Positions 28,391 through 42,984 are shown, counted from the stretch's first letter. The stretch: DNA of 64,000 bases from Lycocorax pyrrhopterus obiensis (GCA_014706295.1 JACSVZ010000039.1:2418001-2482000), one strand, 5' to 3'. Made by a program: numbers and translations. The notes: a model not told the origin generated them from the sequence alone.

Positions 28391-30578
28391 TTTCTCCTAA
28401 AAAAACCATACTGATTCACAACTATGCAAACTTTCATCAAAGGAAATGATTGATTTTATTTCTGCTTCACAGGAATATTGAAAAGTCTGCAAAGAACTTT
28501 GATTTCAGGTGAGAAAGTCTTCACTTCTTTTAGTGAAGTTAAGCTCAGAATATTAAAAAAAAACATGACAGGGCTAAACTGAAGCACAGTATTTATCTAA
28601 GACATATTTTTACATTTGATTTAGAAAACAGTGAACACCAACTCTTTGCTGCAATTTGGGATGCAATTTTGTAAATCCCATATTTTCACAAGACAAAGAA
28701 TATTCTCTACCAGCTCTGACTGCCAATCACCCCTTCCACACCATGGTCTGTGAAGTTTTGGGTACGCCTATACTGCTAAAGGCAAGGCGGCTGGGAAGAG
28801 GTCTTGGGGACCACTCTCCTGGACACTTCAGCTGTTCAGCCTCCAGCTCTGTTTTGCTCTTTGTCTTCAGGGACAGTTTGCTCCCACAACCTCTCATATT
28901 TGGGAAAAAGGACACCAGATGGATGAAGTGGCCACAGAAATGGTTCACATGCTACTTAACAGTAGGTCATAAAACACGTGATTTAAGTTTTATGCTATAA
29001 AAAACCACCATTCTGATGGGCTACAAAACAGTTTTCTCATTCTTTTGGATAGTTTGGACAAAAACCCCAAGGAATATGGGTAAGGACTATCACTTGATGC
29101 CCACAAGAGATCCACAGCCAAGTACAAGACAGGATAGATGCAGCCTGTCAGTTCTGGTGCAAGTTAGCACTCAGTGATGTAGAAACTGGAAAGCCCACTT
29201 CATTTCACCTCCAGATCAGGAGCTGCTACTTTAACAATGTGTTTATACACAAATACATATATACTTATGTACAAAAAACTCAAAGACCACCTAAAGGTGG
29301 GTCTGCGATTTGTTGGAACTGATTCACTCGACAGTGCTTCTGTACGCATTTAACATGAGGAACAACCCAGCATATACATTAAATGACAGCTAAACGTGCT
29401 CACAGTGCACTGGAGCACCCACCCACTGTATGGCTGCTGGGTCAAAAGGAAAACATCACAGAAAGGAAGGGAAAGCTTAAAGCATGGGAGAAATGTCAAA
29501 GTTTTGAAAGCTACAGAGCAAGGGATAAATGTTCGTTCACACCAATATTAGTTTTTAAAAACTACGGTGCACGGGTTTTAGAATGATATTTTTATAAAAA
29601 TTATCTCCCAAATTTTTAAAAATAAACCAAACAATGCCCCAGCAATTTCCCCAAATTTCAGCTTTGGCTTTATTTTTCTACTTCCTGTGTCTCCAACATA
29701 ATTTCATTTTCCTTCTACTGGAAATTCAAGATGTTGTCAATTTTATTTACTGGAATTTTAGGGAATGCATTTCCCATTATTATCTACTTAATTGGACTAT
29801 AAAATGTATTTTAAATAAAAGAAATTGAATAATCTAGTCAACTATTTAATAAAATTTTGCAATATGTATATATTAAATGGAATCTTTTTAATTTTACGGT
29901 AAGGGTTTACAGAAAAAAAAAAATCACATTCAAAGGATTTTTAGTAAGGGAAATAAACAAGACTTAAAAGACCCTCTATTAAAAGAAAAAAAAAATAAAT
30001 GAAGATGGACAACAAGGAAAAAGCCTAACTAACCATAACTGTGAAAACATAGTGAACCAAACCTAGCATTCACATCACTACAGACTAGACTGACTACCGA
30101 GATTTGAAGTGACCACCAGAACACCAGCAGGCCAGCAGCTTTCGAGCACCAAAAAGCAAGCCTGGTTTCACACACAGCCACACCTTGGTAGGCATTTACT
30201 GGTACCACCCAGAGGAAACCGTGCCTGCACTCAGCCAAGGGTAGCTGATGTGGGGCACCACCTTCAAATGAAGCCAAGAAAACTGGGGCAGACCTCAAAA
30301 AACAAATATAAAGAAGACTAAAGCTAGAATCTGCGTTTCTTTAAAAAAATGCATAATAAATTGATTTTTTTCCCTATGCCTTTAAATTCTACACACTCCT
30401 CTTAGGAGGCAATATTTTCCAGAAATGGATGAATGTGATTTTGTGCTCTGGGAATTGGTAGATTTCTCGTATTTCAAGGAAACTAATACTATACACTGTG
30501 GCACTTAATTTCTCCCTAGATTACTACCCATATGGATTTTACTCCGTTATTTACACACAAGCAATTAAGCACTTAATC

Positions 30579-31265
30579 ATGACTGATGCAGTTAAAAATT
30601 ATCTGTTCAATAGAATCTTAGTCTTCAAACATACAGAAACCTTTTTTGGATACTTTTCCATTTTAGTAAGACAATTACAGTCAAACTGCTTTCGTCTCCT
30701 AGTGACACACTCAAACCTAATTTTTAGGACCCAAAAATTAGCAGCAGTGAATAATTCCTGGAAGAAGCTGCTGGTTTCAGTCCTGTTTTCAATCGGCACC
30801 ACGCATCCAACTGCAGTACCACTAATCAACACACTTTTCAGCAGGCTGGTAATGCAAATCAGACTACACAAGCTACAGAAACAAAACTCACTTTCAACAG
30901 CAATGTCCCAGGACGAGGCCACAGAAAATAGAAATTTGTGGAATTTAATGACCGTGCTGGTTCTACATAACTGCTCCAAGGTTATACAGGACACTGACAT
31001 TTCCAGGAATGTTCATCTGGCATATTTCATATGTATCAAAGTCATAATTACTAAAACGAAAAAAAAAATACAGAAAGAAAACAGGAAGAAAAAAAAAGCA
31101 GCAGAATCTCATAATTATGAAGTTCATCAGAACCAATACAATCATAATTCAAACTTAAATGGCACTAATTTTTTTTCCAAACATTTTTTAAACCCTCCCT
31201 CATATTTCTGCATTTTGTGTGCCTGGAAAGTTGCACAAAACATGTTGCTTCAGGGCTGCACCTAA
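30579..31265 (+). other. Unassigned 228-codon open frame inside intron 1
   Basis: An ATG-initiated frame of 228 codons runs on the strand opposite to KCNQ5; it extends to 30498 if a GTG start is allowed. The conceptual protein has few Gly, Asp and Glu residues and one Lys-rich run (TKTKKKIQKENRKKKKAAE). I recognise no domain, signal peptide or transposon signature. The length is unusual for such AT-rich DNA, but the composition looks like translated noncoding sequence. I do not call it a gene. Confidence 0.2.
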
Positions 31266-33824
31266 TTATTGGGCATCCAGAAATAGGTGCATCTGACTCA
31301 GAATTTCTGCATGCCTTGCCAACCAATCAAACCATAAGAAATGCAAACTATGCTTAAATTAAGCAATAAAACACTGCAAGTTGCAAGTTGTAACGTATTA
31401 GCACACACCACACTGCAAGGAAGAACTCCTCAACAGGAAAGAGGTTCAAAGTATATTTGTACCCAGTTACGCTGAGAGTATCTTCACAGCTGTGCCTTTA
31501 CACAACTTGAGTCACACGCCCAACTACTCCACACTGAATGTTACAGAACAGGATTAAACATCAAATGAGGGTAAGTGCACTAAAGCAGTGATATCTTTAA
31601 TTACCAGCTGCTAACAATCACCTTTTTAAACCTTTATAAATGCAAGGGCTTTTCATTTGATAATCATACCTCTCTGTAGACAATCTTCCAGACAGATCTA
31701 ATTTCTTTAATGACAAGCAGAGAACTGGTACAAAACCAGACTTAAGTAGCAGCTTATGCTGAGAATTTGTCATTTACCTTAAGCTAAAATGATGAGCTCA
31801 GACACTGTATTTTGCAGGGGTCCAGGGCAGGTGGGCAATGGGCCAAAGAGATGACCACAAAAACCCCGTGCTTGTCTGGGACTGTTCACTCAGAAACATC
31901 TTGAAGACAGCAGGTGCAGCTGAGCTATTTTACTCTTTCACAATACTATGTAGGCAAGTTATGTAAATCAACTGCGCCAAATATGATCCCAGAGCTTTCA
32001 AAAGAAAATATATTTCAACATGAGAATGTTACAGTATTTATTTTCATGCCTCAAGGGTGTTATTAATAATTGGCAATTTACAAAAAATTGCTAAAAAATG
32101 CACAAAAAACCTCAGTAGATTAATCCTCAGATATTTTCAACTTAAAAGCTAAAAATTAATCATAATCATTAGAGAATGGTCTGAGAACTATAAAGCAATT
32201 ACAGTCATTGATAACCACTGCGTACACAGGCAATGATATCAGCAATTAAAGGAGAGACCAGTAAGTGATCCATGCCAGTTTTGAGAACTTTCCACTAACA
32301 GCTGCTGTTCCATAGCAGTCCAGTCATTTGACTAACTTGTAAGGTCATTTTCTAAATGGGAAGTGATAAGTCTTGAGTTGGAGTTGCAAGGAGCTCTTTT
32401 AGTTGACAGCTACATGTCAAGCAGTGTGGCAATAAATTCCAAGCAATGGGGCAACTTAACATCAACAGCATTATATTAATACACACGGGTTTTTAGACTG
32501 ATAATATAAAGAACAGTCTTCATCTATGTTCATTATGGAACAAACTCTGCTATTAAACACTGCTTTGCACAAAGGCTGCAAACATAATATACAATCAGCT
32601 CTCAAACTAAAACACATTTAAGAGCCATTTGAACAATTGACATATTTCCTATTCGTTTTACATTAGAAACATATCCAGGTCTCCATGCCTGCAAAAGAAC
32701 AATCATTTTCAGAAATGAATAAAACTTTATGTAGCAAAATAGGTTATTTTGTACCATATAATTTTCCAAACTCTATGGTTACTTTTGCAGCAGTATTTCA
32801 ATGGTTACTTTTCAAGACAAAGTATTTTGCCATTTGCAGTCTCTGTAACTCATTGAAAATAGTTAAAGCAAAAATGTAAAAACATTGTCTACAGCGTACT
32901 GTGATACATTGCAGCTGCAGGTGATTTACCATATAATACACGGCAGTCCACACTGCACAAGCAGTCACTCGTGAGGCTGCACAAGACAAGATGATGTGGG
33001 GCTGACGGAAACCTGCACAATTTAAAAAAAAAAAATCACATACCACTCTTACAAAATTCAAGAATAAGATAAAGCATCCTATTACTTTACAGGCATTTTG
33101 CTTGAGTAAGACCTTCTGGATTGAGCCTGGAATTAATGGCTAGTAAACAGCTTTAGGATTTGGCCTGCCGTTTGTACCTGCTAAAGACTTCTTTATCCAA
33201 AAGTACTAGTGTTTGACTCAACAAAATATAAATCATGTTCTCTGCTTTTATTAATGCAGACAGCAATGTACATCAGCGCTTTTATATATACATACATACA
33301 TATATTTATAAAACATCTACATGCTTGAATGCATCAGAGAGTTTTCTGAAAGCCAAACCAGTGTGAGGTAAATGCCAGGATGGTGCTGAAACTTCAAAGG
33401 AAATAAACCATGGTGCTAAAAGCTGTGCTCTTTTCACCCTCAGCAATGTCCATGGGATCCTCTTACAAGGGTGACCATTAGTAAGCCTTTAGATTCCAGT
33501 TCCTTCATCCTTTGAGGGAGATGACTTGAGTTAATCAGAGAGCATAGAGGTAAGAAAAGATCATTAGTCCCTTAGGAAACCAACTGGGCACAAGCAAAAG
33601 AAGAAAAAATTTACTGTCAGAGTAGCTAAAAAGTCACTCAAATTGAAGTCTTATGTCTTAATTTTGAGTGGTATAATTAGAAAACATCTATATACTCAAA
33701 GAAGAAAAATAATCTTTTTTTCATCTTTCTGTTGGAAAAAGAATTTAGAAACACTTCAGACTCAAATCTTGACATGACTATCCACATGAAGAAAAGAAAA
33801 AAATTCCAGTGGGTTTTGTTGGTT

Positions 33825-33900
33825 TTTGTAGGTGTTTTTTTTTTGTTTGTTTGTTTGTTTGTTTGGGGTTTTTTGGGGTTTTTTGTGGGGTTTTTTTGTG
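33825..33900 (+). repeat. T/G-rich simple repeat
   Basis: The stretch contains a TTTG tandem (about 33842-33865) followed by GGGGTTTTTTGGGG and a further GGGG at 33887-33890. It is a low-complexity tract. Three G4 runs are present where a strict quadruplex motif needs four. Confidence 0.85.
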
Positions 33901-36900
33901 ATTTTGGTTTTCTTTTTTCCCCTCAGGATACAAGAGCTGGCAATGTTATTTTCTATGTCTTTGGGGAAGACAAAGGTTTGCTTTAATAAACACAGTGTTT
34001 TGAATGATTCAATGCAGAACTGAAACAGCAAGCAGAGTGGACTCAGCCTGTCTGGACACCTACCTACCTTGATACAAATCAATTTTAAACACCTGTCATC
34101 CAGAGGTTAGTTTGTAAGACAGAAAAAGTATTTAAGACATTTAGTTGCAAAGATCTGGATTGCTGTTTCATCCAGGGTCATCAGCAGAAATATTATTTTT
34201 CACTCCTGTTTTTGAAGAATTTGCACAAAACTTATACACAGTTTTAGAGGTTTGGTAGAATGTCCCAAAAGACAGAGTGATGCTATCACAGCAATATGAC
34301 CACTTGCAATTAATTAAACTATCTCAAGAGCATTAGGTCCAGCCTCGTTCCATACTAGAGATTGCAAAACTATACAGATGTAGAAGCGTGTTTTGGGAGA
34401 TGCAGCTTCCTAAAAACACACCTGAAAATGAACAAACTACTCCAGTTCACGTGTGCCTTCCTCAAAGATTGTCAAGTCCTAGGATTTTGACAGCAACCTG
34501 TTTCAAAGAGCTCATGAGACTGATTTCAGTATGTTCTTCCATGGCATCCCATTGACTGTTTTCCCCGTGTTCTTACCAGTCTCTATCAGCAACTTAATTT
34601 GGCAGCTTTTTTAGCTCCCAGCCTCAGAGAAAATTGTAAAACTAGGTGTATCTTTAGCACTATTAAGTCATCTGCATCCTAGTTTCCCTGCCACGTGCTG
34701 AGAAGCTGTGTTGCCATTCTGCTTGTTCTTCCACCAGTCATCCATTTCTCTAACTCAGCACCTTCAGACAAAGACAAATAATGCAAGAAGGAGACTCTCA
34801 TCAACCATGTGATAATTATCTTCATAAAATTGTTAAACAATGGAATTCCCAGCCCATGCAACAGTTCAGCATCTGCCAAAATATGTGACACTTTCAAAAA
34901 GTGACTGGAAAAAAACACATCATAGGTTTAGTTCCAGGTTTACTGAAGTTAGGTTTAGTTGCAGTAAGTTAGAAATGCACTCATGTTAGTCTACTGCTGT
35001 CAAGTAGTTTATTGGTATATGAGAAGCACTTCTATCATGTGCTGCTGAGGCTGTCAGACCCAGGAAAAAGGAACAGATCCATTTGTTGTTTCCTTCCACT
35101 TAATGCATCATGCAAAGCTGACTGTCTGGTTCTGTTATTCACTTATACATGTAATTTTAGAAATTAACTAGCCAGATAGTTTTTACAGCTATTCAAAGTG
35201 AAGAGAAACAACCTTCTCCCCAGGCAAGGAGGGAACAGTAAGAGGAGCTGCTGAGGAGCAGGGGTTGTACAGCCACAGGGATGAGCACACAGAGCACATT
35301 GCTGAGTCCAGACAGAAAGAGGCTGCAAGAAGCGAAATATTAAGAGTTTGTACAATAATTTGAGCTGTCGTGACAGACAGGTCATACCTTTGAGATATTA
35401 GGTAGACAGAAATCATATTAGGAATTATAAAGGTCCATCTCAACAATGATGTCTGGGTTACCATCCTGAATAAGACAGTGACAACCGTTGTCTGCAGTGA
35501 TTTAGAAAAATGCAGGATTATTTAAATACTTGGATTATTTAATCATGAACTTGTATATTCTGCATTTGTTACTTGAAAGAAATTTGCAGATCAGTAAATG
35601 ACATCCTCCAGAACTGTACCTCTATGTGCCATCATTTTCACAAGGTGTTCTAACAGTTTTCCAGAGTTCATCATTAGTTACTGTTTTTAATCAAGTTAAC
35701 ATACTAATGAGCTTTTAGAACTTGTAACCAGCAATCCCCAGGGCCAGACTGCAAGATAACAATTCTATTCTTCTGCCACAAAACAGTATGAACTGCATGT
35801 GTAGTGATTTGTTGCCGCCACCTGCACACCCTCTAGAGGTAGGGAAGGCAGCCCTCAGTTCGAAATTAACCCATAGATCCATACTTGGAACAGCATAACC
35901 TGCCAAGGTCACATATCCATTACAGTATGCCTCACGTTTAAAGACAAGGCTGAAAGACAGAAGTTTATTACTGAGCCATCTCAAAATACTCACTACAGCA
36001 GATACCCTGTGGGGTCATAAGGCATGACTCTGTGATACACGCTGGACTGTGATGAAGGCAGTCACTGGTTCACTGCAGGATGCTAAATATAGACTGGGAG
36101 ATGAACGGGCCTCTCTAATATACTGATCCCATTTCCAAAACCAAAATACACTTCAGATCTCTTGACTGACTCTTCTGTAAATTACTTCCAAATCTTTACA
36201 ACTGTTCACATGTTCAGCCAGGATCATTTTCATTTAAGTCTTACTTAAAGAGATTTAGCTCTTTTATACTTAAGACAGAGAAGAATACAATTTTGCCATG
36301 GATTAATAAGCCTGAAGAACACAATCAAAATTTCATAAAATCATATTTCTTAAATAACTGAGGACTCTGCTATTAAATTTTATCTTCTAGATACAGATCA
36401 TATCTGAAATGTCGCTTTTTTATCTTAACATATCTGATTTTTCCATCACTATCCATTATATTATTTATTATTTAACTCCTATAGCTGGTGATAAAGGCAA
36501 GCCAAAAAAATGTCATGACCTTCATTGTGGTGAGATAATTTACAGATATGGGCATATGAAAAAATCCTGGAGAGCAAAATCATACAAAGGATTTCTCCAA
36601 GTAAATAGTTCTCTTCTGACACTTACTGGTGCGGTAATGTGCTCAGTTTGGTACAGTTACCTCACCTCCAGCTTTCCCATTCATGAACAGCAGCAATAAC
36701 AACATTTAATCTAATATTATTATACTTTTAGATGTCTTTTAAATTTCATGAGTATTATTAACTCAGTAATGGTTTCAAGAAAAAATTCCCTGGGCAAGAG
36801 TAAGACTGACTGAATCCCTTTCTGCAGAAAAAAGTCCCTGAGGACTGCATTTCTTGCCGAGTTTCTGAATACTGGAGGGTATTTCAGATGCACCTCCCCA

Positions 36901-38336
36901 GGTTTTCCTCCAAGTGTAGATGTAGCCATGCTGGAGGTCAGAGATTGGACTGCATCTTGCTATCCAGCTGCAGCCCTTCCCATGAAATGATCGGGAAGAG
37001 CAGCTAAAAAGTGACCTAAGCTCCAGCAAAGAGTGGACCCAGATGGGAATAAACTAGCTGAGGCTCAGCTTCAGCAAGATTTACATGAATATTTACCAAA
37101 GGAAAAGCAATCAGGGACACAATCAGGTAGTGAACAAAACTTCCATGTTGTGATATTACTGATTATTTCCTCAGATCTGCATACAGGGTTGAGACCTCGA
37201 TGGAAGAAAAATGTAAAGGTCAATACCATGTTTTATTTTCATATAAATCCAGTAAATTGACTCATAATATTGCTTCAGCTTTCTCTCTACAGAACACAGG
37301 TGAAAAGGGGGAAAAATATTAAAAAAATATTATTAATGGTAGACAAACACATTTCTAACCTGAAAGCAATATATAGTATCAGTCAAGTACTGTTACAGTC
37401 AAGTAGACATTCATAAATTCTGCTTCCTCTCAACGATTGTGTTCCCACCTAGATAACTTCTTCTGCCTCTGCAATGCCACAAACGCTCTCACCATAACTC
37501 TCCCCATGTAGTATCTCCAAACAGCAAAATCTCATGCAGACTGCCCACACACAATGTAGGAGCATTGAAGATTTCAGATTAGGCCTTCCTCTCTCCATAG
37601 AAGAATTTCTCAAGTATAACTTCAGAAGCTTTATAAAATCTCTCTAATTCAGATGAGTTTTTGCCATCATTCCTGAATTCCTAATAGAGCTTGTATCAAT
37701 GCTCAGTTTGATGGTTTCTAGTAATTACTCTGTAACTGCCTGAATCTATTAATAACACCACTAAAAAGTATGTCTACAAGCATTTTCAGGATGAAAATCA
37801 AAATTCCTTCCAAAGAGTATTTGTAATTCAGGACCATCATCTGTCTCATCATAGCCAACAATAACCTCTCAACTCCAATACCCCACCCAGCAAACATTAT
37901 TTGCAAAAACAAATCACAAGTTTAGTCAGCAGTCAGTATGACCTTTGAGGAAGGATAACTCCTTTCCAGACAGTATCTCCAACCAACAAATGAAATCTCT
38001 TGTTTCTAAGCTTAAGGGGAAAGAAACATATCTGCTTGAGCAAATTGTATTATATAAAAATTTACAACACCCCCAGACATTAGCAAAGCTGTTCGTCTTT
38101 TATTCTAAATTCTGCTTCATCTTCAGTCTGAAAATGCAGTTGGGACATATCAAAGAGAGAAACATACAGAGATTCAACAACTAGAAGCTGAATAAACCAC
38201 TTGAGAGCATGCATACTTACTGCAACTAACCATAGCTGCACCTGAAGTGTAATGGAACCTCCTCGAAGAAGCAACATTTTATTAACATTTCTAGTGAAAA
38301 CAAGCAGCTGTGGCCAAAGACATGAGAAAAAGACGT

Positions 38337-38641
38337 TGAAGTGAGGTGGAGGTTGGTCTCTTCTTCCAGGTAACAAGCAATAGGACAAGAGGAAGTGGCC
38401 TCAAGTTGTGCCAGGAGAGGTTTAGATTGGATATTAGGAAAAGATTTCTTCACAGAAAGGATTGCCAAGCATTGGAACAGGCTGCTCAGGGAAGCTGTTG
38501 AGTTCCCATCCCTAGAGGTATTTAAAAGACCCGTGGTAAATACTGAACTCAGGGACACAGTTTTGTGGTGGATTTGGCAGTATTAGATTTTATGTTCTTA
38601 AATGCCTTTTCCAACCGAAATGATTCTATGATTCTATGCTT
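38337..38641 (+). mobile_element. CR1 LINE 3' fragment with typical ATTCTATG end, plus strand
   Basis: This is the best-preserved CR1 copy in the window. It contains GGTTGGTCTCTTCTTCCAGG, GGACAAGAGGAAGTGGCCTC, GGAGGTTTAGATTGGATATT, AGCATTGGAACAGGCTGCTC and a 3' end TTTTCCAACCGAAATGATTC followed by ATTCTATG repeats. It is 5'-truncated with no intact reverse-transcriptase frame and lies antisense to KCNQ5. Confidence 0.95.
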
Positions 38642-41600
38642 CTAAATCCTCATAACTACATTCAGAAGGGTCTGAGGGACAGGTCTAAGAAAAACCCTCC
38701 CACTACCAGCACAGGCTCTTCCTTCCTCCCTCCCTGTTGCACAGATACCAGCAAGTAGCTCGTTCACACACAGCTTTACATTTCCTGCCGCCTATACAGA
38801 TCCTTCTGCACAGGGCTGCAAAGAGCAAGACTGTGCTCCTTCCTGTGGCAATGATTCTTCTGGTGCATGTGAATAAACCTGACTCTACAGCTAAGTATCA
38901 ACTGCAGAGAGATGTAAACAGAAAAAGAGACTTCTTTCCTCTGAATGAATTTAGAGACTTCTTCTGACCTCAGTCAGCAAAACCTCCTCAGATGTAAAAG
39001 GGTTTTTCAAGCTGATGAATTTGCTGTGTGATTTTCTGGAAACATGGTAAGTCCTCTTCTCCAGTGCGGGGCCACCTGATGGGAACAGGACATCACCTGC
39101 TTACCAGCCTCGCAGTAGTGTGGATATCACGCCAGCCTCATCGTGCCAGCTTTGACCGAGCTATCTCCTGTCATTTCTCCTATGACAGGTGAGTTTCACC
39201 CTTAAAAAGACACACTTACTGATACAGACTTTTCTCACAGAGAGAATGACCCATATTTTCAAACTCACTGCCAAGGATCAGTGGCCCTCCATCCCCACTA
39301 CCCACAGAAATGCATCCAAAACAGTATTTCAACTCACTTTTCCCACAAAAGACCCTCTCAAGTATGTCAGGACTCTTAGGCATATTCAGAAAGGCCCCAG
39401 CAGTAAATTTTAAGTGCACTCTGTCACAAAGGCTTCGAAGGGAAAGATTTGTGCATTTACTTCTAATGGGTAATTCTCAGACACCACAGTTATGGATGAG
39501 CTTAGGCCACATAAAGCAATTAAATTTAATGACCTAGGAGAAGTTAGATGCTATTTCTGAATGAATGACCTCAAGAGTGTGTGCAAGTGTTCTAATCTAT
39601 GACACAAGTGAAATAGGAGGTATCTGAATGTGTTCAGTAGCATTTTTTTTTTCTCGAAGCATAAAGATTTTATTCTCTTGGTTTGGTCATATTTGACTCC
39701 TGGCACCAATCTGTTCCTGCCATATGATATCAGGTATGACTACAATAAAAGACTCAAAAAGCTACAGAAGTCTCAAAAGGCATTAATGTGTTTGCTTGGT
39801 CAAACTATGGAGTCTCAAAGCAGAAGGAAGCCAAGACAAACAGGAATATATTGCTTAAATCAAGACGTGGGCAGGTACTGAACTTCCTTTCTTCATTATT
39901 TCTAATCAGTTTAAGAGCATGATTCATTTGTTAAACTTCATTCTATCCAAGTGGGAAGAAAAAAGTGAATTACCCATTGAATGCACAACAGAATAATGAA
40001 AGGAAGCTGCAGGTACTTCATGCCTTTGAAAATTATTCACTCTTCAAGAAAATGCTTAGAGACATATTTATGTCCATCTCTGTTAAGGAAAACACACACA
40101 TTTATGTTTGAAGATTTTCTTGGATGAAGTCCAAACAGAACATTTCAGATACGTCTGGCTGGAGGACTGTGTCCACCTCTGAATCACTGGACCAGTCTGT
40201 ATACATTAAGAAATAATCACATAGTCTTTCAAGCAGAAGACACTGTCTGAGACTACACTTCAGTGCCCCAAATGATGAATGTTTTGCTGAGCTTCCTGTA
40301 ACGCAATTACACTGCAACTCAGATAGCTATCACAAGACAAATCTAATGCTCAACAGAAAATTGAAAATATTTCTTGATTAGGTGCAGCTGACCTATAAGA
40401 CAGCCTTTGAACTTTTAATTAATATCTTTAAAGGAAGGGGAGTTTTGCACATGAAAGGGCAACTCCTTGAAGTTATCTCACAATTGATAAACTGTACAGT
40501 TCATGAATTTTCTACCTTAACTGACCTGTGGTGGCAATCCCTTGGGTAATCTACATCTGCTCTCTTACAGGAAATCTGTAAAACCAACTTACAAAAAGAA
40601 ATAAAAAATCTCGCAGAGAAAACAAGGAGAAAAAAAATTGCAATTTTCCCCAAACTCAGTGTATTTTATATAACACATGTTTACAAGTGAATCTCAATGC
40701 ACCAGCATTAATTAAAAAATCCAAGAATGCATGCTGTATCATGTTAATGGTTTGGGAAATGGTTTGGGTGTTAATGTTAATGGGAAAAAGCAACATTTAT
40801 TGTGAAATAAACATCTGCCTCATTAGGAATAACATAGTAAATTATGCCTACTATGCATACATGTTAAAGTTTTTTGTTAGATAGTATTATTCATGCTTTC
40901 TACTCCATCTTTTCTGCCTGAGAGCAGAAGACTCACTTTTCCTTCAATTAAAATCAGTTGCAAATTTCATTAATTTTCACCACTTATGTTAATGAAAATA
41001 TGAACCATATAAGAATGTTAAACACTTGGCAAATAAGTTTTTCCTTTGAATTAGTAAGAAATAACTACCTTACCACAGTGAGATTTATTTGCACTGTCAG
41101 CAGTTCACATTGACTAGGAATAAAAGGTTTTCCTTCTATATACTTTCTCCATAAAAAGATTAATAAAGTAACAAACCATGTGCTTTTCCTTTCCACTGAA
41201 ACAATTAAGAAAAATTTAACTGCATTTTTATGAGTATTGTCAAGTATATTAATTATGCTTATTCTCATGAATAGGGAAATCACTATTATTAAGTGGATAA
41301 TCATTGGTATTCCATTTGATGCTGCAAGTTATTTGAAATTATTGCAAAATATTAGTTCAATTGTACTTTCATCCAATTCACGAAACTTAATTAAGCTACA
41401 ATCAACAGTAAAACAGGGTGAATAGCTATTACAAATATAGTCAGACTTGGAGCATGGAAAGAGCATCAAGTCTGAACAGATGTCATGACCTATTTTTGAT
41501 TTAAAAAGTTGAACAACACAGAAACTTCAAAAAGTTTTGGGGGAAGAAAGGTGTCTAGATCATTCAGATATTGTTCAGGGCCTACTTTGAAAATCTGTCA

Positions 41601-42984
41601 CACAAATACTCTCTCACAGGCAATTAAAATCTCTATAAATTCTTTCTTTAATTCACTAAAACCACTACTCCTTTGAGAATATATATTTAATGCCATACTA
41701 GACATTAATATACCATCCCTCAGAATAAATCTGTAATTTTGGGCAACTTCTTTCACCATATGAGACCATGGAAAGTTTCCCAAGAGTTCCCACACCATAC
41801 AAGACACTCAATAAGAAAGACAAGAAATGCCTCACGTAAGACTGGCACACCAAGAAAAATAGATCTGAGACAGGAGTCTCATCCCCACATATAATGCTAA
41901 TTGCATGAGTTTTGTAAATGGAGAAAAAATTACAGCAAAAAGATAATTATAAAGAAACCTCTTAACTCATGTCTTGCTTTAAGACAAGGAAGAATCTGCT
42001 TGCAAAGATTGTACATTTATTTGAAACTCAAATAGTAACCTACTATCCACCTTCCTAAACACAATTCCTAATCCCATTTGAGAAATAAACCTTACAACAA
42101 ATAGAAGAAAGTCCACATGCATGAACTTTCCCCGATCCAGGTCTTGGTGACTCTTTCTCAAAGAAAGCCTTTTGCAGTCTTCTTTATAGAAAGCTGTGGA
42201 TCAATTTTGATTTTTATGGCACGTTAGCTGTCTCCCCTGGATCTCTACTGTTGAGTCAGAAAGTAAGGCCAGTACTAATAAAAAAATTTAGCAGATCAAG
42301 CCCCAAAAAATAAATGTGAAACAGTATTTTACTAAGGTAAGCATCAACATTCCTGATACTTATCTACTGAAAATGCTGAGGTGGACAATAACTCTCCAAC
42401 AAAACAAACAAAAACAACCAACCAACCAACCAAAGAAACAAAACTGCCCCCAAACCAACAAACCACCAACAAAAAAATAAGTAAAAACCAGAGGCTAGAT
42501 GTTATTTAGTGCCTGTGACAGGGTTCCAGGAGAGGTCTGTTGTCCATGAACAACACCAGGAAAGAGGAGGAATGAAGCACAGCTGAGCACTTAATCTTCT
42601 CTGCCAATCACAAAGCAAGAGCAAGTGTGTTTAAAGATTGTTACATCTCCACTGCTCTGGTGAGTACACAGTGACTGAGACAGCACAAGGAAATATTGGA
42701 TGTGATCATAAACACCTATAAGCACAATTAAGAGAAAAGCAGATATTTGTGCCTGGTGCAGAATAAACCCATGTATCCATTCAGGCTGGGAACCCACTGT
42801 TCGCGTGGCAGGCCCAGCAGAAAAGGGCATTTCTGTGAACACAGCAGGTTGAGCAAGCCAACAGCATGCTCTCACATGGCCTCACACTAGGGCAGCCAGT
42901 TGTGATCCTTCCCAGCTGAACAGGGATGTGCAGAAGACAGAGGAGATGATGGAGAGCAACCAAGATACTCAGGAGCTTTTGTCT
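38642..42984. other. Unique AT-rich intronic sequence
   Basis: No exon or named repeat is identified apart from the A/C-rich tract at 42398-42488. Open frames are short and unremarkable. Confidence 0.65.
42398..42488. repeat. A/C-rich simple repeat (AACC/AAAC)
   Basis: A run of AAAC and AACC units, including five AACC-type copies at about 42414-42434, forms a low-complexity tract with no G or T over long stretches. Confidence 0.85.

Larger units (their letters stand above)
27507..38336. other. AT-rich intronic sequence with simple repeats
   Basis: No exon is supported. The stretch contains a short ATTAGTAAAT tandem (28351-28390), a long unassigned open frame (30579-31265), TA/CATA microsatellite sequence near 33283-33310 and a T/G-rich simple repeat (33825-33900). 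The part near 32030-32260 is rich in TAAT and ATTA motifs. Confidence 0.65.

Noticed and set aside
33865..33890. Interstitial telomere-like sequence
   Set aside because: The runs are TTTTTTGGGG-like, not the vertebrate TTAGGG repeat.
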